Part shown: positions 16,592 through 24,891 of the stretch, one piece after another
How positions within the stretch are numbered: the first letter of the stretch is position 1
Layout of the letters: each line of letters begins with the position of its first letter
Origin: QNFN01 sp964195335
GTDB taxonomy: Bacteria > Pseudomonadota > Gammaproteobacteria > QNFN01
Reading direction: 5' to 3'
DNA: 34,098 nt
Assembly: GCA_964195335.1 (NCBI GenBank)
Contig: CAXMPC010000174.1
Coordinates: 1 to 34,098, forward strand
The notes under the pieces: generated by a model
What the model saw: only the letters and a program-made list of their open reading frames with translations
Told to the model about the DNA's origin: nothing
Database searches by the model: none
Position numbers and translations under genes: made by a program

Positions 16592-17026
16592 TCATAGCTT
16601 CTTCAGGTTCGCCAGGTAGGCGGCCTCGTCGGGCGGGCCGTTGTCGCGCTGGGCCTGCCACAGCGCCTCGGCGAGGCACTCGATCATCGCGTGCTCGGCG
16701 GCGTGCAGGTCCCCGAGGCGGGTGGCCAGCGCCTGGTGCAGGTCGCGAATGCCGGCCGGCCGCTCGGTCGCCAACTGCTCGTGCAGGGCCAGGTGCAGGC
16801 CCATGTGCAGGAACGGGTTGGTTTCGCCGCGCAGCGCGGTCCACTCCTGTTCCAGTGCCTCGTGCTCGGGTGACTCGAGCAGCGGGTGGTACTCGGGGTG
16901 CAGGGCGATGACATCGGCGATATGGGCTTCCAGCGGCTCCAGCGGCTCCAGCGGCATCCCCTCGCGGTGTTTGCGCCAGGCCTCGATCCAGGCGTGACGC
17001 AGGGCGTCCCGGTTCTCTCCGTACAT
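16592..17026 (-). CDS. DUF1841 family protein
   Basis: A 144-residue soluble protein. The start MYGENRDALRHAWIEAWRKHREG followed by LEPLEAHIADVIALHPEYHPLLE and NPFLHMGLHLALHEQ is characteristic of DUF1841, a proteobacterial family of unknown function. The frame runs upstream to 17080, but ATG 17026 fits the family start and overlaps the nth stop by one base (TGATG), so the two are translationally coupled. A short 9-base tandem repeat (near 16930-16955) adds an extra PLE unit to the PLEPLEPLE segment. The conserved His-rich motif (HMGLHLALHEQ) could bind metal, which is only a guess. Confidence 0.85.
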   Translation of the reverse strand: MYGENRDALRHAWIEAWRKHREGMPLEPLEPLEAHIADVIALHPEYHPLLESPEHEALEQEWTALRGETNPFLHMGLHLALHEQLATERPAGIRDLHQALATRLGDLHAAEHAMIECLAEALWQAQRDNGPPDEAAYLANLKKL

Positions 17027-17667
17027 CAGGTCAAATTCTCCGTTTTGTCGGGCCAGCGGCAGAGGTCTGCCACCGGGCACTCCGGGCAGCGCGGCTTGCG
17101 CGCGATGCAGCAGTAGCGCCCGTGCAGGATCAGCAGGTGGTGGGCGTCGCGCAGGTAAGCCACGGGCGTGGCCGCGAGCAGGCCGTCCTCGACCTGGCGC
17201 GGTGTCTTGCCGGGAGCCAGGCCGGTGCGATTGGCGACGCGGAAGATATGGGTGTCGACCGCCATCGTCGGTTCGCCAAAGGCGGTGTTGAGCACGACGT
17301 TGGCGGTCTTGCGGCCGACGCCGGGCAGCGCCTCGAGGGCGGCACGCTCGCGCGGCACGCGGCCACGATGCAGGTCGAGCAGCTGCCTGCTCAGCTTCAC
17401 GACATTCCCGGCCTTGGTGTTGAACAGGCCGATGCGGCGGATGTGCTGTTTCACCCCGTCGACGCCGAGGGTGACCATCTTCGCCGGCGTACCGGCCTCC
17501 CGGAACAGGGTCTTCGTCGCCTCGTTGACACTCTTGTCGGTCGCCTGCGCGGAGAGCACCACCGCAACCAGCAACTGGTAGGCGCTGCGGTAGCGGAGCT
17601 CGGTCTCAGGCTCGGGGATCGCGGCGGCGAGGCGCGCGTAGAACTGCTGGCGCTGGCGGAGGTTCAT
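17026..17667 (-). CDS. nth: Endonuclease III (base excision repair)
   Basis: A 213-residue DNA glycosylase/AP lyase that removes oxidised pyrimidines. The helix-hairpin-helix LPGVGRKTANVVLN carries the catalytic Lys120, and Asp138 lies in AVDTHIFRVANR. The [4Fe-4S] cluster ligands are Cys187, Cys194, Cys197 and Cys203 with the canonical X6-X2-X5 spacing. The length is that of E. coli Nth. In many gammaproteobacteria nth follows rnfE; here it is about 9 kb from the rnf operon and sits between a SulP transporter gene (72 bases upstream) and DUF1841. Confidence 0.97.
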   Translation of the reverse strand: MNLRQRQQFYARLAAAIPEPETELRYRSAYQLLVAVVLSAQATDKSVNEATKTLFREAGTPAKMVTLGVDGVKQHIRRIGLFNTKAGNVVKLSRQLLDLHRGRVPRERAALEALPGVGRKTANVVLNTAFGEPTMAVDTHIFRVANRTGLAPGKTPRQVEDGLLAATPVAYLRDAHHLLILHGRYCCIARKPRCPECPVADLCRWPDKTENLT

Positions 17668-17739
17668 GATGAGTCGAGTTGTCGGGGGCGGCCATTCTAC
17701 CCGCTACGGCGGTCTGGTTGCTCGCCGCCGAGAGCGCCG

Positions 17740-19554
17740 TTATCCGGGCCTGGGTGTCTCGGGTGGGGATTCGGCTTCGGGCCGTGGGCGCGAAATACAC
17801 TCGCGGAAGATGCGTGTCCGGCACACTGCGCAGGTGGCGTCATCGAGTCGTGGCACCAGGGTAGCGATGGCCACAGCCTTGGATGGAAAAACGTGATCGT
17901 CCTGGAAGCGTTCGATGTAGCCACCGCGCAACAGCATGCGGCATACCTCACCCTTGGCCTTGGCGATGTAAAGGCCGCCGCTGATGCGTCGTTGTGCCTC
18001 GGCTTCCTGCACCAGCATCTCGGCACCGGCGACGTCGAGGAAGTTGATGCCGCCACCGATGATGACCACGTGGCGTTGCAGTGGCACACGGTCACGAATC
18101 CGCTGCAATGCCTGCTGGACGTGGTCAACGGCGCCGAAAAAAAGCGAACCGTCGACACGGATCAGTTTCAGTTGCGGGCACTCCGGCCTTGCCAGGACCG
18201 GCAGCATGGCGCGCTGTGGGTCTTCGGCGTCCGGCACCAGGGTGATGATCTTCGGCCGCGATGTGCGTATCAGGTAGAGCACCAGCGACAGCAGGACACC
18301 GAGGTAGATTGCGAACTCAAGCTCGACGAACAACGTGGCGAGGAAGGTCGTTAACAGCACCGAGGTTTCGCGCTTGCTCGCCCTGGCGATGGTGCGGATT
18401 TGATTCAGATCGACCAGCCGTGTGGCGACCAGGAACAGGATGCCGGCCATCGCCGGAATCGGCAGCCAGGCGGCCAGTGGTGCGACCAGCAGCAGCACGC
18501 CGAGCAGTGCGACGGCCGCGAACACCGCCGAGAGCGGTGATTTCGCACCGGCGGTGTAGTTGATGCCGCTGCGCGTGAACGAGCCCGACGACGGGTAGGC
18601 GGAGAAAAAGCTGCCGACGGTGTTGGCCAACCCCTGGCCGATGAATTCCTGGCTGCTGTCGATGCGCTGGCCGCTCTTGAGTGCCACCGCGCGGGCGATC
18701 GAAACCGCTTCGACCAAGCCGAGCATGGCGATGGCCAGAGCCCCGGTGCTCAACCGGCTGAAGCTGCCGAGAGTCAAAGCCGGCGATGACAGTGGCGGTA
18801 GCTCGCGTGGCAGCTCACCGACCAGGCGAATGTGTTGGGCCTCCGGATCGAGCAGGGCGGCAACCAGGCTGGCGAGTACCATGCCGATCAGCATCGCTGG
18901 CCAGGTCCGTCGCCATAGGCTGACGACAAGGGTCGCAAGCAGGGCGGTGGTGCCGACCGTCACGGCCTGCCAGTTGATGGCTTCGATCTGGAGCATGAAG
19001 TCCTGCCAAGTGTGCAGGAACGACTCTCCGGCCGGGATGTCGATGCCGAAGAAGTGCTTCAGTTGGCTGGTCACAATCACGATTGCCGCGCCGGCGGTGA
19101 AGCCGACCACCACCGAGTGGGAGACGAAGTTGGTCAGCATGCCGAGCCGGGCGGCGCCGAGCGCAAATTGGATCAGGCCGGCGAGGAAAGCCAGCGTCAG
19201 GGCAAGCTGGATGTACTCCGGGCTGCCCGGAGTGGCCAGCGGGCTGAGTGTCGAGAAGACCACGATCGAAATCGCCGTGGTGGGTCCCGATACCAGGTGT
19301 AGCGATGAGCCAAACAGGCCGGCGACGACCGGCGGCACCATGGCCGCGTAGAGACCGTAGACCGGCGGCAGCCCGGCGATCAGTGCGAAAGCGACCCCCT
19401 GCGGCAGTACGATGGCGGCGCCGGTCAGGCCGGCCTGCAGGTCGGCGCGCGTGCTGGCCATGTCGATCCGGCCCGACCAGCGCAGGAATGGCAGCAGCCG
19501 TTTGGCCAAGCGGTGGGCGCGGTCGAAGACCAGGGCAAGATCGGCGAGATTCAT
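17740..19554 (-). CDS. SulP family anion transporter with STAS domain (sulfate-permease branch)
   Basis: A 604-residue SLC26/SulP protein. After a 30-residue cytoplasmic N-terminus comes the membrane domain (about 35-440) with the signatures GLTGAAIVLPQGVAFALIAG, PPVYGLYAAMVPP and SQEFIGQGLANTVGSFFSAYPSSGSFTRSGINY, and then a STAS domain (about 450-560). Substrate is unknown: sulfate, bicarbonate or another anion. Past the STAS domain a short tail holds three cysteines (TCAVCRTRIFREC), a small motif I recall from other gammaproteobacterial SulP proteins. The ATG overlaps the stop of the upstream SulP gene by one base (TGATG), so both are made from one mRNA. Confidence 0.92.
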   Translation of the reverse strand: MNLADLALVFDRAHRLAKRLLPFLRWSGRIDMASTRADLQAGLTGAAIVLPQGVAFALIAGLPPVYGLYAAMVPPVVAGLFGSSLHLVSGPTTAISIVVFSTLSPLATPGSPEYIQLALTLAFLAGLIQFALGAARLGMLTNFVSHSVVVGFTAGAAIVIVTSQLKHFFGIDIPAGESFLHTWQDFMLQIEAINWQAVTVGTTALLATLVVSLWRRTWPAMLIGMVLASLVAALLDPEAQHIRLVGELPRELPPLSSPALTLGSFSRLSTGALAIAMLGLVEAVSIARAVALKSGQRIDSSQEFIGQGLANTVGSFFSAYPSSGSFTRSGINYTAGAKSPLSAVFAAVALLGVLLLVAPLAAWLPIPAMAGILFLVATRLVDLNQIRTIARASKRETSVLLTTFLATLFVELEFAIYLGVLLSLVLYLIRTSRPKIITLVPDAEDPQRAMLPVLARPECPQLKLIRVDGSLFFGAVDHVQQALQRIRDRVPLQRHVVIIGGGINFLDVAGAEMLVQEAEAQRRISGGLYIAKAKGEVCRMLLRGGYIERFQDDHVFPSKAVAIATLVPRLDDATCAVCRTRIFRECISRPRPEAESPPETPRPG

Positions 19555-21194
19555 CAGAATTCCAGGTGTGGCTTCTCGGCCAGGAGCCGGTCGGCACGGC
19601 GCAGGGCCCCTAGGCGGGTCGGGTAGCGGGCGTTGCGGTCGAGTATGCGCAGGACCCCGAGGCGGTTGAGCATGCGTCCTACCTGTGGCGTCAGCCCGGC
19701 GAGCAGCAGGTGGTGGCCCTGCTTGCGTGTGCGCTCGATGATGTCCTCGATCGCCATCGCCACCGAGCTGTCGATCTGCGGAACGTCGGTCAGGTCGAGG
19801 ACCATCACCTCGTACGCCGTACGCGAGGTCAGCCGCTGGGTCAGTTCCTTGACCGCGCCGAAGCTGATCGGGCCGTCGATATGGAACAGCACCAGCCGCT
19901 CACCGTAGCGGTCGAAAAGGAGGCGCTCCTCATCGATGAGATCTGCCGCGGGGTGCTCGGCGAGGTCGGCGATACTGCGCTTCTGCAGGTCGGCCATCTG
20001 CTTGACGAACGTCAGACTGGCAATGACGACGCCGACGCTGACCGCAGTGATCAGGTCGACCAGCACGGTCAGCAGCAGCACCACGAACATGATCACGACC
20101 CCCTTGCGCGGCGCGTGCCGCAGCCGGCCCAGGTAGTCCCAGTCGATGATGTCGATGCCGACCTTGAGCAGGATGCCGGCAAGAACTGCGTGTGGGATGT
20201 GGCTGGCCAGCGGGCCGAGTCCGAGCACCAGGCCGAGCAGGACCAGTGCGTGGACTGCGCCGGAGATCGGTGTCTGGCCGCCGGAGCGGATGTTGATCAC
20301 CGTGCGCATGGTCGCGCCGGCACCTGGAATGGCACCGAACAGGCCCGCGACCGTGTTGCCGATCCCCTGGCCGATGAGTTCGCGGTTCGAGTCGTGGTGC
20401 GTATGGGTCATGTTGTCGGCGACCAGCGCCGTCAGCAGGGAGTCGATCGCGCCGAGGATGGCGAGAACCATTGCCGATTTCAGCATGCCGGGGAGGGCGG
20501 CCAGTTCAAACGTCGGTAGGTGGGGGCTCGGCAGTCCCTCGGGGATCGCACCGATCACCGCCACGCCCGGCATGAACGCGAGCGCCACCAGCGTCCCTGC
20601 CAGCAATACCAGCAGCGGTGATGGCAGCCAGCGGCCGAAGCGTGCCGGCCACAGGTAGAGCAGGACGAGGCTGCCAATGCCGAGCGTGATGGCATCCAGG
20701 TGGATGTTGCTGAGCACCTCCGGCAACGTCTCGAGGGCGCCGGTTACGCCACCGGTCGGGTTGGCGTGGCCGAGTAGCGGGGCGAGTTCAAGGATGATGA
20801 TGATGCAGCCGATGCCGCTCATGAAGCCCGACACCACCGGGAACGGGACCAGGCTGATGTACTGGCCGAGTCGCAGCAGACCGAAACCGATCATGAACAG
20901 TCCGCCCATCACCACCACGGTGAATGCCATGGCCGGCTCGTGGCTGTACTGGGTGATTATCCCGGCCATGACGACGGTCATCGGCCCGGTCGGTCCTGAG
21001 ACCTGGGTCGGTGTGCCGCCGAACAGCGCGGCAAAGAAACCAACCAGGATGGCGCCGTAGAGGCCGGCCACAGGGCCGGCGCCCGAGGCGACGCCGAACG
21101 CCAGCGCGAGCGGCAGGGCGACGATCGCCGCAGTGACGCCGCCGAACAGGTCGCCGCGCAGGTTGTCGGTCCGCAGACCGTGGATCAGGGCCAT
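19554..21194 (-). CDS. SulP family transporter, BicA-like (probable Na+-dependent bicarbonate uptake)
   Basis: A 546-residue SulP protein with a membrane domain (about 10-400) and a C-terminal STAS domain (about 430-525). The segment GAIDSLLTALVADNMTHT followed by HDSNRELIGQGIGNT and GAIPGAGATMRTVINIRSGG is very close to the corresponding region of cyanobacterial BicA as I recall it. That makes low-affinity, high-flux bicarbonate import the best guess. The STAS segment DVPQIDSSVAMAIEDI keeps the conserved DSS site. ATG 21194 is preceded on its strand by a Gln/Cys-coding stretch with weak CTGCCTCC-like complement, that is GGAGG at 21195-21199 read on the plus strand, so no proper ribosome binding site is evident. 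It heads the SulP-SulP-nth-DUF1841 set. Confidence 0.9.
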   Translation of the reverse strand: MALIHGLRTDNLRGDLFGGVTAAIVALPLALAFGVASGAGPVAGLYGAILVGFFAALFGGTPTQVSGPTGPMTVVMAGIITQYSHEPAMAFTVVVMGGLFMIGFGLLRLGQYISLVPFPVVSGFMSGIGCIIIILELAPLLGHANPTGGVTGALETLPEVLSNIHLDAITLGIGSLVLLYLWPARFGRWLPSPLLVLLAGTLVALAFMPGVAVIGAIPEGLPSPHLPTFELAALPGMLKSAMVLAILGAIDSLLTALVADNMTHTHHDSNRELIGQGIGNTVAGLFGAIPGAGATMRTVINIRSGGQTPISGAVHALVLLGLVLGLGPLASHIPHAVLAGILLKVGIDIIDWDYLGRLRHAPRKGVVIMFVVLLLTVLVDLITAVSVGVVIASLTFVKQMADLQKRSIADLAEHPAADLIDEERLLFDRYGERLVLFHIDGPISFGAVKELTQRLTSRTAYEVMVLDLTDVPQIDSSVAMAIEDIIERTRKQGHHLLLAGLTPQVGRMLNRLGVLRILDRNARYPTRLGALRRADRLLAEKPHLEF

Positions 21195-21264
21195 GGAGGC
21201 AGTTCAGATGCGAGCAAGATTCGGGCCCGGCAAGCCGACCTCGCCGAGAACGGCAAGCCATAAA

Positions 21265-21270
21265 ATTATA
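21265..21270 (-). promoter_or_regulatory. Candidate -10 box for the SulP operon
   Basis: On the minus strand TATAAT (plus-strand attata, 21265-21270) lies 71 bases before the SulP ATG within an AT-rich island (21260-21310) of an otherwise GC-rich intergenic region. No good -35 is present at 16-18 bases (TGCAAT is the nearest), so the promoter would be activator-dependent or this is chance. Nothing else is recognisable in the 240-base gap 21195-21434. Confidence 0.3.
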
Positions 21271-21434
21271 CGCGTTCAGGCACAATGATTGCATTACCAT
21301 AAATGGGTAAAGAGGCGTCATTTCCGGGATGTTTTGTCCATCGGGTCGCCAGCGAAGGTGAGTCCGGCTAGAGTGGCACCGGGACGCCAACCCGGTCGCG
21401 CCGCCCGGGCGCTCAGTCGCTGAGGAGCCGTCCG

Positions 21435-22109
21435 ATGTACATCCCGCGCCACTTCCGCCAGGACGAGTTACCCGCCCTGCACGGCCTCGTCAGTGCCTGC
21501 CCGCTGGCAACACTGGTTATCACCGGCGACCGGGGATTCAGTGCGAACCACCTGCCGCTGCTGCTCGATCCAGAGGCTGGCGCCCATGGCGTGCTGCGCG
21601 GCCATGTGGCGCGCACCAACCCGTTGTGGCGTGATGCGGTTGCAGGCTGCCCGGCGCTGGCCGTCTTTCACGGACCCCAAGGTTATGTCAGTCCCGGCTG
21701 GTACCCGTCAAAGCGCGATGACCCTCGGGTCGTACCGACCTGGAATTACGCCGTGGTTCACGCCCATGGCACGCTGACGGCAGTCGATGACCCTGACTGG
21801 CTCTACACCCTGGTCACCACCCTGACCGATACCCACGAGCAAGCGCGGCCGGCGCCGTGGAAGGTCACCGACGCGCCAGCGGAGTTCATCGACAAGATGG
21901 TCGGTGCCATCGTCGGTATCGAGCTGGCGATCGACCGGCTCGAGGGCAAGTGGAAGCTGAGCCAGAACCGTGACGTGGTGGATCGTGAAGGTGTCGTCGA
22001 GGGATTGCGTTCGGAGCAGGGCGGGCCGACGACTGGCATGGCCGAAATGATCGAGGGTATCAGCGACGATCCAGCCCCTCCCGGCTGTGATCGCCAGGGA
22101 CGCCCATAA
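21435..22109 (+). CDS. FMN-binding PaiB-type protein
   Basis: A 224-residue protein of the FMN-binding split-barrel, PaiB family ('negative transcriptional regulator'). The start MYIPRHFRQDE, the segment SANHLPLLLD, GHVARTNPLWR, VSPGWYPSK and VPTWNYAVVHAHG are diagnostic. The C-terminal part KMVGAIVGIELAIDRLEGKWKLSQNR is also conserved. B. subtilis PaiB was linked to protease and sporulation repression; the biochemical role in proteobacteria is not known, and a pyridoxamine-oxidase-like or haem/flavin function is possible. GAGGAG a few bases before the ATG gives a good start. Confidence 0.9.
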   Translation: MYIPRHFRQDELPALHGLVSACPLATLVITGDRGFSANHLPLLLDPEAGAHGVLRGHVARTNPLWRDAVAGCPALAVFHGPQGYVSPGWYPSKRDDPRVVPTWNYAVVHAHGTLTAVDDPDWLYTLVTTLTDTHEQARPAPWKVTDAPAEFIDKMVGAIVGIELAIDRLEGKWKLSQNRDVVDREGVVEGLRSEQGGPTTGMAEMIEGISDDPAPPGCDRQGRP

Positions 22110-22183
22110 CGCGTCCGGTTGGCATAGACTTCGGTTAAGGACACTGAGCCATGGCGTTGATGCCAGGTCAGCGATAGGAGCGC

Positions 22184-24391
22184 ATGATGACCGTGATTCC
22201 AGCCGAAGCCATCGAGCTTGCTGCCGGCGATCAGCCCACCCCGGAGACTGCAACCGGAAACGAACCTGAGTTCGATCTCGATGCCTCGGAGTGGTACCTC
22301 AACCGTGAGCTGACCTGGCTCGAATTCAACAGTCGCGTCCTGCACGAAGGCGAGAATCCGCGGACGCCGCTGCTGGAACGGATCAAGTTCCTGGCCATCG
22401 TCAGCTCCAACCTCGACGAGTTTTTCATGAAACGCATCGGCGGCCTGATGCAGCAGGTCGGCGCCGGGGTGATCGAGTGCTCACCCGACGGTCGCACGCC
22501 TGCGCAGCAGATCGACGACTGCCATGCCATGGTCCGCGAGCTCAAGCTGCGCCAGCGCGAGCTCGCCCTGATGCTCTACGACGCCCTGGCCGCGGAAAAG
22601 ATCCGCCTGGTCCTCTACCGCGACCTGACCAAGACGCAGCGGGCGAGTGTGCGCGAGCATTACGTACGCAACATTTTCCCGCTGATCACGCCGCTGGCGA
22701 TGGACCCGGCACACCCGTTCCCGTTCATATCGAACCTGTCGCTAAACCTGCTGGTGACGGTACGGCCGCCGGGCACGGATCTGCCGGCACTGGTCCGGAT
22801 CAAGGTCCCGGTTGGTGGCGATGTGCCTCGTTTCCTGCAGGTCGACGGCAAGTTATTGTTCGTGCCGCTAGAGGACGTCATCGCCGAGAACCTCGACCTG
22901 CTGCTACCCGGGATGGAGGTCGAGGCGTGCGAGTTCTTCCGCGTCACCCGCAACGCCATTGTCGAAATGGCCGCGGAGCAGGCCAACGACCTGCTCGAAC
23001 TGATCGAGTCGGAATTGCGTGACCGCAAGTTCGCTCCGATGGTGCGGCTCGAGGTCTCCAGCGGCATGGACCCGGTCCGGCGCGGCATGCTCGCCGCCGA
23101 ACTCGGCCTCGACGAGGAGCTCGATGTGTTCGAGGTCGAGGGGCTGATGGCCAAGCGCGACCTGATCCAGATCGCCATGCTCAACCGGCCCGACCTGCGC
23201 GACCCGCCGCACCATCCTGTCGACCATCCGCGCGTGGCCGGGTCACCCAATCTCTTCCACGAGATCCGCGATCACGGACCGATCTTGCTGCAGCACCCCT
23301 ACGAGTCGTTCGTCACCTCGGTCGAACGCTTCCTGCTCGAGGCGAGCCGCGACCCCAAGGTGCTGGCGATCAAGATGACGCTCTATCGCACCGCGTCCGA
23401 CTCCAAGATCATCCGCTACCTGATGGATGCCGCACAGAACGGCAAGCAGGTTGCGGTCTGCGTCGAGCTCAAGGCGCGCTTCGACGAGTCGGCCAACATC
23501 CGCTGGGCCAACTCGCTCGAGGAATTCGGGATCCACGTCTCCTACGGCGTGCTTGGTCTCAAGACCCATAGCAAGGTGATCTTCGTCATCCGTCGCGACT
23601 ACGACGGTCTGCGTCGCTACGCGCATATCGGCACCGGCAACTACCACTCCGGCACGGCGCGTCTCTACAGCGATCTCGGCATGCTCACCTGCGATCAGCA
23701 GATCGGTGAGGACCTGACCGAACTGTTCAACTACATCACCACCGGCCACGTACCCAAGCGCAACTACAACAAACTGCTACCGGCACCGAAGAAGCTCAAG
23801 TCGGCCCTGCTGGACAAGATCGAGCGCGAGACCAAGGGTCACTCGGCCAAGTCACCGGGACTGATCCGGCTGAAGATGAACGCCCTCGAGGACATGGATG
23901 TCACACGTGCCCTCTACCGCGCATCACAGGCCGGCGTACAGGTCGACCTGATCGTCCGCGACAGCTGCCGGTTGCGGCCCGGCATTCCCGGGCTGTCAGA
24001 CAACGTCCGCGTCATCAGCCTGGTCGGTCGTTTCCTCGAGCACACGCGCATCTTCTACTTCCACAACGGCGGCGACGAGGAGTACTTCATCGGCTCGGCC
24101 GACTGCATGAAGCGCAATCTCGAGAGCCGGGTCGAAGTGGTAACCCCGGTCGAGGCGCCGGAGTTGCGCAAGGAGTTGAAGAAGATCCTCGATCTCCAGC
24201 TCGGTGACTGCCACAGCGGATGGGTGATGCAGTCCGACGGCAGCTATGTACAGCGCCAGCCTGACGAGTGCAACGAGGCATGCAGTGCCCAGGAACTGAG
24301 CATCGCCGCCGCCGAGGAACGCAGCCGCAGTTACAAGAAGCCGCGCCATAAGAGAAAATCGGCCAAGCGCAGACGACACAAAAAGTCTTGA
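22184..24391 (+). CDS. ppk1: Polyphosphate kinase 1
   Basis: A 735-residue enzyme that reversibly polymerises the ATP gamma-phosphate into inorganic polyphosphate. The N domain has the ELTWLEFNSRVLHE motif and FLAIVSSNLDEFFMKR. The two catalytic histidines are His462 (LKTHSKVI, the phosphohistidine) and His620 (LEHTRIFYFHN); ATP-binding residues lie in the SADCMKRNLESRVEV region. The C-terminus is unusually basic (YKKPRHKRKSAKRRRHKKS), so the extra length over typical Ppk1 is a Lys/Arg-rich tail that might bind nucleic acid or polyphosphate. ATG 22184 or 22187 may be used; AGGAG lies just upstream. Confidence 0.97.
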   Translation: MMTVIPAEAIELAAGDQPTPETATGNEPEFDLDASEWYLNRELTWLEFNSRVLHEGENPRTPLLERIKFLAIVSSNLDEFFMKRIGGLMQQVGAGVIECSPDGRTPAQQIDDCHAMVRELKLRQRELALMLYDALAAEKIRLVLYRDLTKTQRASVREHYVRNIFPLITPLAMDPAHPFPFISNLSLNLLVTVRPPGTDLPALVRIKVPVGGDVPRFLQVDGKLLFVPLEDVIAENLDLLLPGMEVEACEFFRVTRNAIVEMAAEQANDLLELIESELRDRKFAPMVRLEVSSGMDPVRRGMLAAELGLDEELDVFEVEGLMAKRDLIQIAMLNRPDLRDPPHHPVDHPRVAGSPNLFHEIRDHGPILLQHPYESFVTSVERFLLEASRDPKVLAIKMTLYRTASDSKIIRYLMDAAQNGKQVAVCVELKARFDESANIRWANSLEEFGIHVSYGVLGLKTHSKVIFVIRRDYDGLRRYAHIGTGNYHSGTARLYSDLGMLTCDQQIGEDLTELFNYITTGHVPKRNYNKLLPAPKKLKSALLDKIERETKGHSAKSPGLIRLKMNALEDMDVTRALYRASQAGVQVDLIVRDSCRLRPGIPGLSDNVRVISLVGRFLEHTRIFYFHNGGDEEYFIGSADCMKRNLESRVEVVTPVEAPELRKELKKILDLQLGDCHSGWVMQSDGSYVQRQPDECNEACSAQELSIAAAEERSRSYKKPRHKRKSAKRRRHKKS

Positions 24392-24421
24392 GTCTGCGCC
24401 GTGCCGGCAAATGACAGCCCG

Positions 24422-24706
24422 ATGCCCGCCTACCTCGTCGGCCAGGTCAGCGTCCGCGACCAGGAACTCTGGGCGCGGTATGTCGCCGGAGTCGCCGAAT
24501 CACTGAAACCGAACACCGCGGAGATCGTCTTCCGCGGCCGGCGTGCTAGGGACCTTGCCGGTCGGCAGCCGCACGAGCTGGTGGTGGTGATCCGCTTCAC
24601 CGACCTCGACGAACTGAACCGCTGGCACGAATCAGATAAATACCAGGCACTGGTACCGCTGCGTGATCGCGCCGCCGATGTGATCATCACAAGCTACCAA
24701 ACTTGA
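24422..24706 (+). CDS. DUF1330 family protein
   Basis: A 94-residue protein with the DUF1330 pattern: MPAYLVGQVSVRDQELWARYV at the start, then RGRRARDLAG, LVVVIRFTDLDELNRWHESDKYQALVPLR and VIIT. The family has a dimeric alpha+beta barrel fold related to antibiotic-biosynthesis monooxygenases; function is unknown. The frame is open from a GTG at 24401, but ATG 24422 fits the family start. The gene starts 30 bases after ppk1 and may be read through from it. It is followed by a REP-like palindrome pair rather than a clear terminator. Confidence 0.87.
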   Translation: MPAYLVGQVSVRDQELWARYVAGVAESLKPNTAEIVFRGRRARDLAGRQPHELVVVIRFTDLDELNRWHESDKYQALVPLRDRAADVIITSYQT

Positions 24707-24737
24707 GTCGGGTGATCCGGCCGACAGGGCCGAGATT

Positions 24738-24808
24738 TCGGGCTGAAGCCCGACCTACATTCCCAGACACGCGCAGTATGAATTTTGTTGGTCGGACATC
24801 AGTCCGAC
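24738..24808. repeat. Pair of REP-like palindromes in head-to-head orientation
   Basis: Minus strand 24758-24738 reads GTAG followed by GTCGGGCTTCAGCCCGA. Plus strand 24787-24808 reads GTTG followed by GTCGGACATCAGTCCGAC. They differ at a few positions, mostly as compensated pairs in the stems, and face each other across 28 bases. A GTAG-type tetranucleotide next to an imperfect palindrome is typical of REP sequences mobilised by RAYT (TnpA-REP) transposases; an inverted pair is a BIME. No RAYT gene is in this window. The element lies in the gap 24707-24891 between the DUF1330 and RidA-like genes. Confidence 0.7.
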
Positions 24809-24891
24809 AGGGTCTGGCTCAAGTTCGTCGTCTATGCTTTGCAGCACGGTTGGTCCAGACGTCTCGGAACCTGTCCATCGAGAGGCGAACC

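Noticed and set aside
21334..21374. TTGTCC and TAGAGT as a promoter for the PaiB-like gene
   Set aside because: The spacing is 29 bases, far outside the sigma-70 range.
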